From JACVRW01 sp052038485 (GTDB lineage: Bacteria; Actinomycetota; Thermoleophilia; Solirubrobacterales; Thermoleophilaceae), in the NCBI GenBank assembly GCA_052038485.1, contig JBQGCL010000173.1, positions 1-64,000 on the forward strand: a DNA stretch of 64,000 nucleotides, given 5' to 3'. Both the position numbers and the translations under genes were made by a program. This document shows, piece after piece, positions 46,110 through 55,646 of this stretch (its first letter is position 1; the number at the start of each line of letters is the position of its first letter). The notes beneath the pieces were generated by a model that was given only the letters and a program-made list of their open reading frames with translations, did no database searches and was not told the DNA's origin.

Positions 46110-46937
46110 CTATCCCTTCACTGCGCCGGCGGTCAGGCCCGCGACGATCCGGCGCTGGAAGATCAGCACCATGAGGATGATGGGAACCGTGACCACGACC
46201 GAGGCCGCGCAGACGGCGCCGATCGGCTGCTCGAACTGCGACGCTCCCGTGAAGAAGGCGAGCGCCGCTGGCACGGTTCGCGCATTGTCGGTCGAGGTGA
46301 GCGTGTTGGCGAAGATGAAGTCGTTCCAGGCGAAGATGAACACCAGGATCGCGGCCGTGAAGACGCCCGGCGCGGCCAGCGGCACGATGATCTTGCGGAA
46401 CGCCTGGAACGGGGTGGCGCCGTCGACCTGGGCCGCCTGCTCGAGCTCCCACGGGATCTCCCGGAAGAACGCCGACAGCGTGTAGATCGCGAGCGGCAGC
46501 GTGAACGTCATGTAGGGGATGATCAGGCCCGCCCAGGTGTCGTAGAGACCGACCGCTCGCCACATGTCGAACAGCGACCCGACGATCGAGATCGGCGGGA
46601 ACATCGCCACCGCCAGCGCGCCCGACAGGATCAGCGCCTTGCCGGTGAAGTTCAGACGCGACGTCGCGTAGGCCGCCATCGCCGCCAGCACGATCGAGAT
46701 GAACGTCGCGATCGAGGCGATGCCGATCGAGTTGACCAACGCCGCGATGAACGTGTCGTCCGAGAAGATCACGTCGTAGTTGTCGAACGAGAAGCCCGAG
46801 AAGAACTTCCGATCGCCGACCTGCGCGGGCGTCTTGAGCGACAGCGACGCGATCCATACGACCGGGATAAGCGCGTAGAGCAACACGACGAGGATCCCGA
46901 TCCCCCACAGCGCGCGCTCCTTGTTGGTGTGCGTCAC
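46110..46937 (-). CDS. carbohydrate ABC importer permease (MalG-like)
   Basis: The 275-residue permease has six membrane helices and the EAA loop EQAAQVDGATPFQAFRKIIVP that contacts the ATPase. The N-terminal helix and the periplasmic segment FFSGFSFDNYDVIF are typical of MalG-type proteins. GTG 46937 starts one base after the stop of the partner permease. Confidence 0.94.
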   Translation of the reverse strand: MTHTNKERALWGIGILVVLLYALIPVVWIASLSLKTPAQVGDRKFFSGFSFDNYDVIFSDDTFIAALVNSIGIASIATFISIVLAAMAAYATSRLNFTGKALILSGALAVAMFPPISIVGSLFDMWRAVGLYDTWAGLIIPYMTFTLPLAIYTLSAFFREIPWELEQAAQVDGATPFQAFRKIIVPLAAPGVFTAAILVFIFAWNDFIFANTLTSTDNARTVPAALAFFTGASQFEQPIGAVCAASVVVTVPIILMVLIFQRRIVAGLTAGAVKG

Positions 46938-46938
46938 C

Positions 46939-47874
46939 TCAGGTCTCCCCTCGCTGCTGGGCGGTGCTGGTGCCGAGCGCCTTCACGAAGAAGACGGCGA
47001 TCAAGATCACGCAGATGAAGATCAGGATCGAGATCGCCGAGCCGAGCCCGACGTTGACCCGGTTGATCGTCACGTTGTAGCCGAGGATCGACACGCTCTC
47101 GGTGTTGAGAGCGCCGCCCGGTTGGATGATGTAGATGTTGTCGAAGATCCGGAACGCGTCGAGCGTGCGGAACAGCAACGCCACCAGGATCGCCGGCTTC
47201 ATCAGCGGGATCGTGATCCGGAAGAAGCGCTGCACCGTGCTGGCGCCGTCTACCTTGGCCGCCTCGTGCAGCTCGTCCGGCACGAGCGCGAGCCCGGCGA
47301 GCAGCAGCAGCGCCATGAACGGGGTCGTCTTCCAGACCTCGGCCAGGATGATCACCAGCATCGACCCGTTGTGGGTGTTGAGCGGCTGCGCGTCGTCGGA
47401 GATCAGCGGCAGCCCGGCGACGAAGCCGCTGGTGGGGTCGAACGCGTACTTCCAGGCGAACGCGGCGACCACGGTGATGATCCCGTAGGGGATCAGGATC
47501 GCCGCGCGCACCGGGCCGCGGCCGAAGATCGCGCGGTGCATGACGAGCGCGATCGCCATGCCGAGCACGAGCTCGAGCGAGACCGAGACCACGGTGATGA
47601 CGACCGTGTTCCAGACGTCGCCCCACCAGGTGCTCGAGGTGAGCACGTCGCCGTAGTTCGAGAGGCCGACGAACTCCTTGTCGTCCGGAAAGCGCAGGTC
47701 GTAGCGCTGCAGCGACAGGTAGACGGCGTAGCCGATCGGATATCCGGTCACGATCAGCATCGCGATCACGGCCGGTGCGCACAGCAGCCAGGCCAGCTTG
47801 CGCTCGGCCCGGGCGCGGTCGGAGATGCCCTTCTTCTTGGTCGTGGCCGGTGCTGTCGCTTCGGCAGTCGCCAT
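46939..47874 (-). CDS. carbohydrate ABC importer permease (MalF-like)
   Basis: The 311-residue permease has a Lys/Thr-rich cytoplasmic N-terminus, six helices and the EAA loop HEAAKVDGASTVQRFFRITIP. It pairs with the following MalG-like protein. Its ATG overlaps the stop of the binding protein gene by one base (TGATG). Confidence 0.94.
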   Translation of the reverse strand: MATAEATAPATTKKKGISDRARAERKLAWLLCAPAVIAMLIVTGYPIGYAVYLSLQRYDLRFPDDKEFVGLSNYGDVLTSSTWWGDVWNTVVITVVSVSLELVLGMAIALVMHRAIFGRGPVRAAILIPYGIITVVAAFAWKYAFDPTSGFVAGLPLISDDAQPLNTHNGSMLVIILAEVWKTTPFMALLLLAGLALVPDELHEAAKVDGASTVQRFFRITIPLMKPAILVALLFRTLDAFRIFDNIYIIQPGGALNTESVSILGYNVTINRVNVGLGSAISILIFICVILIAVFFVKALGTSTAQQRGET

Positions 47875-49127
47875 CAGAAGATCTTCCCTTCCACCGCTCG
47901 CTCGATCCGGTCCCTCAGCTTGTCCACGATCCCGTCCGGGTCGATCCCGTCAGGCGGGCTGTAGGTCTTCTGGACCGCCAGCGAGATATCGCTGTACGCC
48001 GGCGTCACCGGGCGCGGGGCGGCGGCCTCGATCGACTCGCGCAGCAGGTCGGCGAACGGGTACGCCTTCTTGACCTGGTCGGTCTCGTAGACGGCCTCCG
48101 TCGTGGGCGGCAGGCCGCCCAGCTCGGCGGCGTCGCCCTGGTGCTGCTCGCTGGCGATGCACTCGGCCGCCTCGAAGGCGAGGTCGGGCGTCTCGCCGTA
48201 CTTGGAGACCCCGATGTTGATCCCGCCCAGGGGCGGCCGGCTCTCCTTGTCCTTGACGCTGCGCGGGTAGCGGGCCCAGCCCATGTTCTTCTGGAAGTCC
48301 TCGCCGATTTCGGCTGCGCTCGGGTAGACGAACGGGTAGTTGACCTCGTAGTACGAGCGGCCCGACTCGAAGCCCTGGCGTGCCTGGTCCTCGGCGTTGG
48401 TCGACATGCCCGGAGGCGCTGCCGCGGACTTGCCGAGCTTGCTGATGATCTCGGCCGCGGTCTTGGCGGTGTCGTTGACCTTCACGTTGCCCTGCTGGTC
48501 GACGATCTGGCCGCCCGCGCCGGCGATCAGCGCGTTGACCCACACCGTCAGCCCCTCGTACTGGCGTGCCTGCACCTCGACGTGCGTCTTCTTGGCGAGC
48601 GCGTCGTCGATCATCTCGTCCCAGGTGAAGTCGTCGGGCGGGGCGTCGACCTTGTCCTTGCGGTACCAGAGCAGCTGGGTGTTGCTCGTGAACGGGATCC
48701 CGTAGACCTCACCCTTGTACTCGACGGTCTTGAGCGGACCCTCGAGCTTGCCCTCGGTCGCGGCGGTCTTGTGCTCGCCCTCCCACGGCAGGATCCAGCC
48801 CGCCTCGGCCAGCTCGGCGGTCCAGATCACGTCCATGCCGATCAGGTCGATGTCCTTGTCCTCGGCGGCGAGGCGGCGGACGATCAGCTCGCGCTGCTGG
48901 TTGGCGTCCGTGGGCAGCTTGACGTAGTTGATCTGGTACTTGCCGCCGGCTTCCTTGTTGCAGTCGGCGACGGCCTTGTCGTAGGAGCCGCCGGGCTCGT
49001 TGAAGACGTACCAGTTGATCGCGTTGCGACCGCTGCCGCCCTCGTCGGCACCGAGCCCCCCGCAGGCCACCAGGGTCGCGCTCAGCAGTACGAGCGCTGT
49101 GGTGGCGAGCAGGTGTCGTCCGTGCAA
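47874..49127 (-). CDS. extracellular sugar-binding lipoprotein of the ABC importer
   Basis: The 417-residue solute-binding protein has a lipoprotein signal with lipobox LVAC (Cys22), then the two-lobed fold of family 1 with LIGMDVIWTAELAEAGWILP and IPFTSNTQLLWYRKD. This subgroup binds alpha-glucosides such as trehalose, maltose or sucrose. The start codon is TTG 49127, supported by GGAGGAGGGGG five bases or fewer upstream and by the position of the signal peptide. It is preceded by the GH13 gene. Confidence 0.92.
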   Translation of the reverse strand: MHGRHLLATTALVLLSATLVACGGLGADEGGSGRNAINWYVFNEPGGSYDKAVADCNKEAGGKYQINYVKLPTDANQQRELIVRRLAAEDKDIDLIGMDVIWTAELAEAGWILPWEGEHKTAATEGKLEGPLKTVEYKGEVYGIPFTSNTQLLWYRKDKVDAPPDDFTWDEMIDDALAKKTHVEVQARQYEGLTVWVNALIAGAGGQIVDQQGNVKVNDTAKTAAEIISKLGKSAAAPPGMSTNAEDQARQGFESGRSYYEVNYPFVYPSAAEIGEDFQKNMGWARYPRSVKDKESRPPLGGINIGVSKYGETPDLAFEAAECIASEQHQGDAAELGGLPPTTEAVYETDQVKKAYPFADLLRESIEAAAPRPVTPAYSDISLAVQKTYSPPDGIDPDGIVDKLRDRIERAVEGKIF

Positions 49128-49171
49128 ATCCCCCTCCTCCTACCGGACGGCATACCCTCCGGAGTGGACGC

Positions 49172-50575
49172 TTAATCCAACGCAATCGCTCCTGCGTGAG
49201 CGCGGAGCGAGCCGTCGCGCAACGCGCCCGGTTCGGTGGACAGCCTCGGCTCGCCGGACAGCGGCGCCGGGCGCGGCTCGGGCGTGGTGTTGATCGCGAC
49301 GGTGTGGTCGCCGCGCCGGAACGCCAGCACGCCCTCGTCCGCGTCGAGCAGCTCGAACCCCTCGCCGAGCTCGCGCCGCAGGCCGATCAGCTCGCGTACC
49401 AGCGACAGCGTCGAGGCCGGGTCGTCGCGCTGGTCCGCGACGTTGCGCTCGGCCGGATCGACGGCCGGCAACCAGGGCTCGCCGGGCGTGAACCCGCCGG
49501 TCGGCGAGGGGTCCCACTGCATCGGGTGGCGGTGGCGGTCGCGGCCGGCGCGGTCGTAGCGCGACCCCGGCGGCCCCTCCCCCTGGCCGATCTCGTCGCC
49601 CTGGTAGAGGAAGGCCGGGCCGGGCAGGGTCAGCAGCAGCATCGCCGCGGCGCGCGCGTTCTCGTCGCCGAAGCGGGTGGCGAGCCGGCCGAAGTCGTGG
49701 TTCGACAGCACCCAGGCGGCGCGCGACGCGCGGGTGGTCGCTTCGATCGCGGTGCGCAGCGCGCCCGCCTCCCAGGGCGAGTGCAGCAGCTCGAACGCGA
49801 ACACCGCGTCGAAAAAGTCCGTGTAGGGCTGCCACTTGGTGCTCGGCAGGTAGACCTCGCCGACCAGGAAGGCGTCGCCGCAGGCCTCGCGGATCTTCGC
49901 CAGCGCCGCGCCGGTGTCGGGCGCGTTGCCCTGGTAGATGTGGGCGAACTTCGCCTCCTCCTCGGTCAGCGGCAGGCCGAACGGCTCGGTGGCCGGCGGT
50001 TCGTCGCGCAGCCGTTCGTCCTTGAGCAGCCGGTCGATCGCGTCGATCCGGTAGCCGTCCGCGCCGCGCTCGAGCCAGAAGCGGAGCACGTCCTGCATCG
50101 CGGCTACGACCTCGGGGTTGCGCCAGTCGAGGTCGGGCTGCTCGGGGTAGAAGCTGTGCAGGTAGTAGCGCTCGCCGAGCTTCGTCCAGGCGGAGCCGCC
50201 GAAGGCCGACAGCCAGTTGTTCGGCTCGTCGCGCCAGATGTACCAGTCCGGGTGCTCGCGAAACCAGGCGTGCTCGATCGACGTGTGGCAGGGCACCACG
50301 TCCATCAACAGCTCGAGCCCGCGCTCGTGCGCGGCCTCGGCCAGCGCGTCGAAGTCGGCCAGGTCGCCGTAGACCGGGTCGATGCCGGTGTAGTCGGCGA
50401 CGTCGTAGCCGAAGTCCGCGTTCGGCGACGGGTAGATCGGCGACAGCCAGAGCGCGTCCACGCCCAGCCAGACGAGGTGGTCCAGCCGCGACCGGATCCC
50501 GGCCAGGTCGCCCACGCCATCCCCGTCCGAGTCCTGGAACGAGCGCGGATAGACCTGGTAGACGACCTCGCTCAC
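49172..50575 (-). CDS. GH13 alpha-glucosidase (or trehalose-active relative)
   Basis: The 467-residue enzyme is a glycoside hydrolase family 13 protein. Regions in order: GVDALWLSPIYPSPNADFGY, DVVPCHTSIEHAWF (Cys where Asn is usual), DGYRIDAID with nucleophile Asp178, LVGEVYL with acid/base Glu240 and LSNHD with Asp294. The N-terminus VVYQVYPRSFQDSDGDG is that of alpha-glucosidases and trehalose-metabolising relatives. Its GTG overlaps the MmpL stop (GTGA), and the binding protein gene follows 44 bases on. It should split the imported glucoside in the cytoplasm, as no signal peptide is present. Confidence 0.92.
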   Translation of the reverse strand: MSEVVYQVYPRSFQDSDGDGVGDLAGIRSRLDHLVWLGVDALWLSPIYPSPNADFGYDVADYTGIDPVYGDLADFDALAEAAHERGLELLMDVVPCHTSIEHAWFREHPDWYIWRDEPNNWLSAFGGSAWTKLGERYYLHSFYPEQPDLDWRNPEVVAAMQDVLRFWLERGADGYRIDAIDRLLKDERLRDEPPATEPFGLPLTEEEAKFAHIYQGNAPDTGAALAKIREACGDAFLVGEVYLPSTKWQPYTDFFDAVFAFELLHSPWEAGALRTAIEATTRASRAAWVLSNHDFGRLATRFGDENARAAAMLLLTLPGPAFLYQGDEIGQGEGPPGSRYDRAGRDRHRHPMQWDPSPTGGFTPGEPWLPAVDPAERNVADQRDDPASTLSLVRELIGLRRELGEGFELLDADEGVLAFRRGDHTVAINTTPEPRPAPLSGEPRLSTEPGALRDGSLRAHAGAIALD

Positions 50576-52623
50576 GCCTCCCGCAACCCGATCCGGGAGT
50601 GCAGCCGCGTCAGTGGTCCCGGCGCCCACCAGTTCCACTTACCCAGCAGCTGCATGAGCGCGGGCACCAGCAGGGCGCGGATGATCGTCGCGTCGATCAG
50701 CACGGCGATCGCCGTGCCGAGGCCGAGCTGCTTGATGAACACGATCTGCGAGGTCACGAACGCCCCGATCGCGATGCAGAACAGCAGCGCCGCGGCGGTG
50801 ACGATGCGCCCGGTGCGCTCCAGTCCGACGGCGACCGCCTCCGAGTCCGAGTGGCCGGCGTCGCGCGCCTCCTTGATGCGCGACAGCAGGAACACCCCGT
50901 AATCGGTGGAGAGCCCGAACAGGACCGCGAACAGGAGCAGCGGCTGGGTGGACTCGAGCCCGCCCTGGCTCGTGTAGCCGAGCAGGCCTTCGAGCCGGCC
51001 GTCCTGGAAGATCAGCACCAGGATCCCGAACACCGCGCTCAGGCCGAGCGCGTTCATCAGCACCTGCTTGATCGGCAGGATCACCGAGCCGGTCATCACG
51101 AACAGCACCGCGACCGTCACCGCCACGACGATCGCCAGCACCAACGGCAGGTGGTCGACGAGGCTGTCCTGGAGGTCGAGGAACCCCGCCGTGTTGCCGG
51201 TCACGAGGACGTCGCCGTCGAGGCGGCGCAGGTCGCGCACGAGCCTCTGGGAGGGGTCGTCCAGCGGAGCGTGTGCCGAGATCACGTCGACCGCGTAGAC
51301 ACCGCCCTCGAGCTGCCGCGGGGGCGCGACCGCCGCGGCGCCCGGTACCACCCGCGCCTCGCGCGCCACCCGGGCCGCCTCCCCGGCGCCGCCGTTCACC
51401 GCGAGCGTGACGGGCGTGTCGCGGTAAGGCGGGAACTCGGAGCGCAGCACGTCGTCGACCTGACGTGCGCTGGCCGACTCGGGCAGCACCTGAGCGTCGA
51501 CCGAGGTGAAGTTGATGCTCAGGAACGGGATGCCGAGCGCGATCAGCAGCGCCGCGGTGCCGGCGGCGATCCGGGCCGGGTAGCGCATCACGAGCTGCGA
51601 GAGCCGGTACCAGAAGCCCTCGTGCGCGGGCCGCGCGTCCCGCTCAGCGCGGCGAGCGAGGAAGGCCGGCGTGAGTGAGTTGACGCGGGTGCCCAGCAGC
51701 GTGAGCACGGCGGGCAGCACGATCAGCGCGATGGCCGCGGCGATCAGGGCGACGCAGAAGCCGCCGATGCCCATCGAGTAGAGGAAGCGCTGCGGGAACA
51801 CGGCCAGCGAGGCGATCGCCCCGGCGACGGTGAGCGAGCTGAACAGCACGGTGCGGCCGGCCGAATGCATCGTGCGGCGCATCGCGACAGGGCCCGGCCC
51901 GCTGCGCGCGATCTCCTCGCGGTAGCGCGAGACGATGAACAGGCTGTAGTCGATCGCGAGGCCGAGCCCGAGCCCGGTGACGAGGTTGAGGGCGAAGATC
52001 GACACCGAGGTCAGCTCGCTCGCCACACGCAGCATCAGGAACGTCCCCACGATCGCGAGCCCGCCGACCAGCAGCGGCAGCAGAGCCGCGACAAGGCTGC
52101 GGAAGAACAGCAGTGACAGGACGAACAGCAGCGGGAACGCGTACAGCTCGGCCGTGCGCAGGTCGTGCTCGACCTGCTGGTTGACCTCGCGCTGGGCGAC
52201 CGCCGGACCGCCGACCTTGACGCCGGGGCCCGCCAGCTGGTCGGCGATGCGCTCGGCCGCGTCCTGGCGGGCGTCGTCGTCGGTCGGCTTCAGGGAGGCG
52301 GCGAGGTAGGTCAGGCGGCCGTCGCGCGAGACGCCGCCGCGGGTCACCCGCGCTACGTCGGGGTCGCTTTGCAGCTCGGCCGCGAGAGCGCCCACGTCCG
52401 CGCGACGCTCCGCGACCACGACGACGCCGATGTCGCGGTAGCCGGCGTCGTGGAGCCGGTTGTCGGCGATCACGCTCTCGGTGTCGGGATCGTCGGCGCC
52501 GGAGGGATCGAGCCGGTCGGCCACCCCGGCGCCGAGCGCGCCGGCGACCACGAAGAAGACGGCCGCGAGCGCGAGCGTGCGGCGCGCGTGGCGGTTCGCC
52601 AGGGCCGCGAGGCGCTCAATCAT
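50572..52623 (-). CDS. MmpL/RND-family transporter
   Basis: The 683-residue protein has the MmpL layout: one helix, a periplasmic domain of about 140 residues, five helices, a second periplasmic domain, five helices. Proton-relay motifs are GLGLAIDYSLFIVSRYREE in the first half and GLSTDYGVFLLSRIKE in the second. These proteins export lipids or peptides to the outer envelope. ATG 52623 is eight bases after TATCGT; GTG 52629 would start two bases after it. It is the first gene of the operon with the GH13 enzyme and sugar importer. Confidence 0.9.
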   Translation of the reverse strand: MIERLAALANRHARRTLALAAVFFVVAGALGAGVADRLDPSGADDPDTESVIADNRLHDAGYRDIGVVVVAERRADVGALAAELQSDPDVARVTRGGVSRDGRLTYLAASLKPTDDDARQDAAERIADQLAGPGVKVGGPAVAQREVNQQVEHDLRTAELYAFPLLFVLSLLFFRSLVAALLPLLVGGLAIVGTFLMLRVASELTSVSIFALNLVTGLGLGLAIDYSLFIVSRYREEIARSGPGPVAMRRTMHSAGRTVLFSSLTVAGAIASLAVFPQRFLYSMGIGGFCVALIAAAIALIVLPAVLTLLGTRVNSLTPAFLARRAERDARPAHEGFWYRLSQLVMRYPARIAAGTAALLIALGIPFLSINFTSVDAQVLPESASARQVDDVLRSEFPPYRDTPVTLAVNGGAGEAARVAREARVVPGAAAVAPPRQLEGGVYAVDVISAHAPLDDPSQRLVRDLRRLDGDVLVTGNTAGFLDLQDSLVDHLPLVLAIVVAVTVAVLFVMTGSVILPIKQVLMNALGLSAVFGILVLIFQDGRLEGLLGYTSQGGLESTQPLLLFAVLFGLSTDYGVFLLSRIKEARDAGHSDSEAVAVGLERTGRIVTAAALLFCIAIGAFVTSQIVFIKQLGLGTAIAVLIDATIIRALLVPALMQLLGKWNWWAPGPLTRLHSRIGLREA

Positions 52624-52631
52624 CCCCACGG

Positions 52632-52637
52632 ACGATA
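52632..52637 (-). promoter_or_regulatory. -10 element TATCGT before the MmpL operon
   Basis: TAnnnT hexamer ending eight bases before ATG 52623; it favours that ATG over the GTG at 52629. Confidence 0.45.
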
Positions 52638-52657
52638 CGCGGGGGGCTCCTCAACGA

Positions 52658-52686
52658 CGACGAGGCGCCGCTGGGACGCCTCGTCG
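52658..52686 (-). terminator. hairpin after the DJ-1/PfpI gene
   Basis: Perfect 10-bp stem CGACGAGGCG/CGCCTCGTCG with a 9-base loop, 27 bases past the stop at 52713 and upstream of the MmpL promoter. Confidence 0.6.
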
Positions 52687-52712
52687 CGGGTCGGGGGTGC
52701 GGGCGCCGCGAC

Positions 52713-53297
52713 TCAGTCAGCGGAGCCCGCGGTCTGGAGGGCCTGCTGCTCGTGCCGGCCCTCGCAGATCTCTTCGACGAGCTTGTCGCAGAACGCGGGC
52801 AGGTCGTCGGGCTTGCGGCTCGAGACGAGCCCGCCGTCGACGACGACCTCCTCGTCGACCCAGTTTCCGCCGGCGTTGCGGATGTCGGTCTGGAGGCTCG
52901 GCCACGACGTGATCGTGCGGCCGCGCACGACGTCGGCCTCCACCAGCGTCCACGGTCCGTGGCAGATCACCGCCACGGGCTTGCCCGCCTCGAAGAACGA
53001 GCGCGTGAAGCGCACCGCGTCCTCGTTCGCGCGCAGGAAGTCCGGGTTCGCGACGCCACCCGGCAGCACGAGCCCGTCGTAGTCGTCCTGGCTCGCCTCG
53101 CCGACCGTACGGTCGACCGCGAACGTCTTGTCCTTGTCGAGGTGGTCGAAGCCCTGGATCTCGCCACTCTCGAGCGAGATCAGCTCAGGCGTGCCGCCTT
53201 CGTTCTGAACTGCCTTCCACGGCTCGGTGAGCTCGATCTGCTCAACCCCGTCGGTCGCCAGGAAGGCGACCTTCTTGTCTTCGAGTCGATTGGCCAT
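52713..53297 (-). CDS. DJ-1/PfpI family protein (class I glutamine amidotransferase-like)
   Basis: The 194-residue protein has the nucleophile elbow VAVICHGPWTLVEA with Cys112 and His113, and GVEQIELTEPWKAV with the conserved Glu near the N-terminus. It resembles YhbO/PfpI stress proteins, which are linked to glyoxal detoxification or protein repair. TATCCC (a near match to TAnnnT) is six bases before ATG 53297. Confidence 0.92.
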   Translation of the reverse strand: MANRLEDKKVAFLATDGVEQIELTEPWKAVQNEGGTPELISLESGEIQGFDHLDKDKTFAVDRTVGEASQDDYDGLVLPGGVANPDFLRANEDAVRFTRSFFEAGKPVAVICHGPWTLVEADVVRGRTITSWPSLQTDIRNAGGNWVDEEVVVDGGLVSSRKPDDLPAFCDKLVEEICEGRHEQQALQTAGSAD

Positions 53298-53339
53298 ATG
53301 GTCGGGATACCGGGACCCTCGACCGCTAAACGACCCTTG

Positions 53340-54704
53340 CTAGAGGCGTTCCAAGACGGCGCTCGCGGCCGCCTCCCCGGAGCGCACGGCGCCGTCCATG
53401 TAGCCGTTCCAGACCGTCGAGTACTCGGCGCCCGCCCAGTGCAGCGGGCCGATCGGCTCGCGCAGCGCGGGGCCGTAGTTGGTCCAAGCCCCGGTGGGCA
53501 TGTGGCAGCCGTAGCAGCCGCGCGACCACTCCTCCTCCGCCCAGAGCCGCTCGACGTAGGCGGCCGGGCTGCCCGCCTTCGGGCCGAACAGCCGGGCGAA
53601 GCAGTCGATGACGGCCGCGCGTCGCTCCTCGAGCCGCAGCCGCCCGAGCTCGCGCGCCTGGCGGCCCTCGAGGAAGCCCAGCAGCACTCCGGGCGAGCCC
53701 TCGGGCGGCGAGTTGTCGAAGGTCAGCTTGACGGGCCCCGTGTCGCTGGTGCCCTGGCCGGATAGGCCGTCGGCGCGCCAGAACGGCTCGTCGTAGATCG
53801 CCATGCACTTGGCGACGGTGCCGAGTGGCATGCGTTGGGTGAGCTGGTCGCGGAAGCCGGGCAGCGCCGGGGCGTAGGCGATCCGGCCGGCCAGCGTCGG
53901 CGCGAGCGCCACCACGGCGCGACGGGCGCGCACCACGGCGCCGTCGGCTTCGACGGTCACGCCGTGGTCGCCCTTGCTGATCTTGCGGACGGGCGCGTCG
54001 AGCAGCAGGTTGTCGCGGCCGAGCTGCTCCGCCATCAGGATCGCGACGCGCTGAGAGCCGCCGACGAAGCGGTCCTGCTGGGCGCCGCCCTCGGTGTCGA
54101 ACAGCATCTGGAGGCTTCCGGCCGAGTGGATGTAGAAGAGGACGTGGAGCAGCGACATGTCCTCGGGCTGGGCCGCCCAGACCGCCTCGATGCCGAGCTC
54201 CAGCAGCATCCGCCCGGCCTTGGTGGCGACGTTGCGCTTCATCCAGGTCGCGGCCGTCTGGGCATCGAGCGCGGCGGCACCGGGCGCGTCCCACGGCGCC
54301 TCGAGCGGCACCTTGGCGGCCATCCGGTTCAGCTTGCGCTGGGCGCGCTCCACGTCGAGCAGCACGACCGGATTGATGCGCGGGATCGTGCCGCGGTAGC
54401 GGCGCAGGCGGCCGCCGTACTCGATCACGTTTTCGCCGTCGCCGTAGGTGGGGAAGGTGGCGACCCCGAGCTCGCTCGCGATCGCGGCCAGCCTGTCCTG
54501 GGTGGGCCCGATCCACTGGCCGCCGACCTCGACCACGTTGCCCCCGCCGATGTCCTCGTTGAGGATCCGGCCGCCGACGCGGTCGCGGGCCTCGACGACC
54601 ACCACGGAGGCGCCTGCCGCGGCCGCCACGCGGGCCGCCGACAGCCCGGCCAGGCCGGCGCCGATCACGGCGAGGTCGGCGTCGCGGGTCTGGAGCTCGG
54701 GCAT
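53340..54704 (-). CDS. flavin monoamine oxidase family protein
   Basis: The 454-residue FAD enzyme has VIGAGLAGLSAARVAAAAG, VVEARDRVGGRI and the FAD-closing region HWAGAEYSTVWNGYMDGAV, the order of monoamine oxidases and related amine/carotenoid oxidases. CYGCHMPTGAWTNYG near the C-terminus matches the substrate-side region of MAO. Substrate unknown. ATG 54704 is ten bases after TAGGCT. Confidence 0.9.
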   Translation of the reverse strand: MPELQTRDADLAVIGAGLAGLSAARVAAAAGASVVVVEARDRVGGRILNEDIGGGNVVEVGGQWIGPTQDRLAAIASELGVATFPTYGDGENVIEYGGRLRRYRGTIPRINPVVLLDVERAQRKLNRMAAKVPLEAPWDAPGAAALDAQTAATWMKRNVATKAGRMLLELGIEAVWAAQPEDMSLLHVLFYIHSAGSLQMLFDTEGGAQQDRFVGGSQRVAILMAEQLGRDNLLLDAPVRKISKGDHGVTVEADGAVVRARRAVVALAPTLAGRIAYAPALPGFRDQLTQRMPLGTVAKCMAIYDEPFWRADGLSGQGTSDTGPVKLTFDNSPPEGSPGVLLGFLEGRQARELGRLRLEERRAAVIDCFARLFGPKAGSPAAYVERLWAEEEWSRGCYGCHMPTGAWTNYGPALREPIGPLHWAGAEYSTVWNGYMDGAVRSGEAAASAVLERL

Positions 54705-54714
54705 GGCGCGAGAG

Positions 54715-54720
54715 AGCCTA
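54715..54720 (-). promoter_or_regulatory. -10 element TAGGCT before the amine oxidase gene
   Basis: TAnnnT hexamer ending ten bases before ATG 54704. Confidence 0.35.
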
Positions 54721-54796
54721 TCCCGGCGCGGGGCGCGCTCTCGCAAGAGGCGGGGCGAGCCTCCGCGCAGGCAGGTCTCGTTATGGTGAGGCCGCG

Positions 54797-55612
54797 ATGA
54801 GCTCACCCCCGCGCAGCTCGCGCGAGGAGGAGCAGCGCCTCAACCTGCGCACGCTCGTAATCGCGAGCGCGGCATCCGCGACGGCCGCGCTCGTCACCTC
54901 GCGGCTGTGGATCGCCGGCACCTGGATCGCCGCGGCGATGACGCCTGTGCTGGTCACGCTGGTCAGCGAGGTGCTGCGCCGGCCGACCGACCGAATCGCC
55001 CGCGGAATGACGCTCGACCGACCCGCGCTGCCCGACCCCGAAGCCCCGGCCGCGGCGGCGGCCCGCGTGGCCGAGCGGCTGCGCGGAGCGGACGAGCCGC
55101 TGCCGGACCCGGAGGCGCCGGCGCGACACGAACCGACCGCTCCGCAGCCCGGGCGCGGAGCGCCACGAAGCTCCGGCTCCGCCCTGCCTCGCGGGGCGCG
55201 CCTCGCTCCGCCCGCCCCCACGCGCGTCTACCGCTCCGAGTCCGCCACGCGCACGCGTGCCCCCCGCCGGCGCAAGATCGCCTACGGCGTCGTGTTCGGC
55301 ACGGCGGCGATCGCCTTCGTAATCGGCGCGTTCACGCTCACGCTCGGCGAGCTGATCGGCGGCGGGTCGGCCGGCAACAACGACCGCCGCACCACGCTGG
55401 TCGGCGGCTCGACGAAGAAGAAGGACTCGACTCAGCAGGAGGCTCCGCAGCAGACCGCCCCGGAGTCCACCGAAACCGAGCAGCAGCCGACCGATACCGA
55501 GGAACAGCCCACCGCGCCCGAGACCGAGACGACCACCACCCCGGCCACGCCCGCCCCGTCGGGCGAGCCCGCCCCCGGCGAGACCACGCCGACCACACCG
55601 GCCCAGCCCTAG
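54797..55612 (+). CDS. membrane protein with disordered Thr/Glu/Pro-rich C-terminus
   Basis: The 271-residue product has two weak membrane segments near the N-terminus (about 19-36 and 39-58), a Pro/Ala/Arg-rich linker, one stronger helix (YGVVFGTAAIAFVIGAFTL, about 160-178) and a 90-residue low-complexity tail (ESTETEQQPTDTEEQPTAPE). This design is common in actinobacterial envelope proteins. No family or function is recognised. Confidence 0.7.
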   Translation: MSSPPRSSREEEQRLNLRTLVIASAASATAALVTSRLWIAGTWIAAAMTPVLVTLVSEVLRRPTDRIARGMTLDRPALPDPEAPAAAAARVAERLRGADEPLPDPEAPARHEPTAPQPGRGAPRSSGSALPRGARLAPPAPTRVYRSESATRTRAPRRRKIAYGVVFGTAAIAFVIGAFTLTLGELIGGGSAGNNDRRTTLVGGSTKKKDSTQQEAPQQTAPESTETEQQPTDTEEQPTAPETETTTTPATPAPSGEPAPGETTPTTPAQP

Positions 55613-55646
55613 GGACCCCACGCCTCGCGGCGCGCGTATCGGGGGC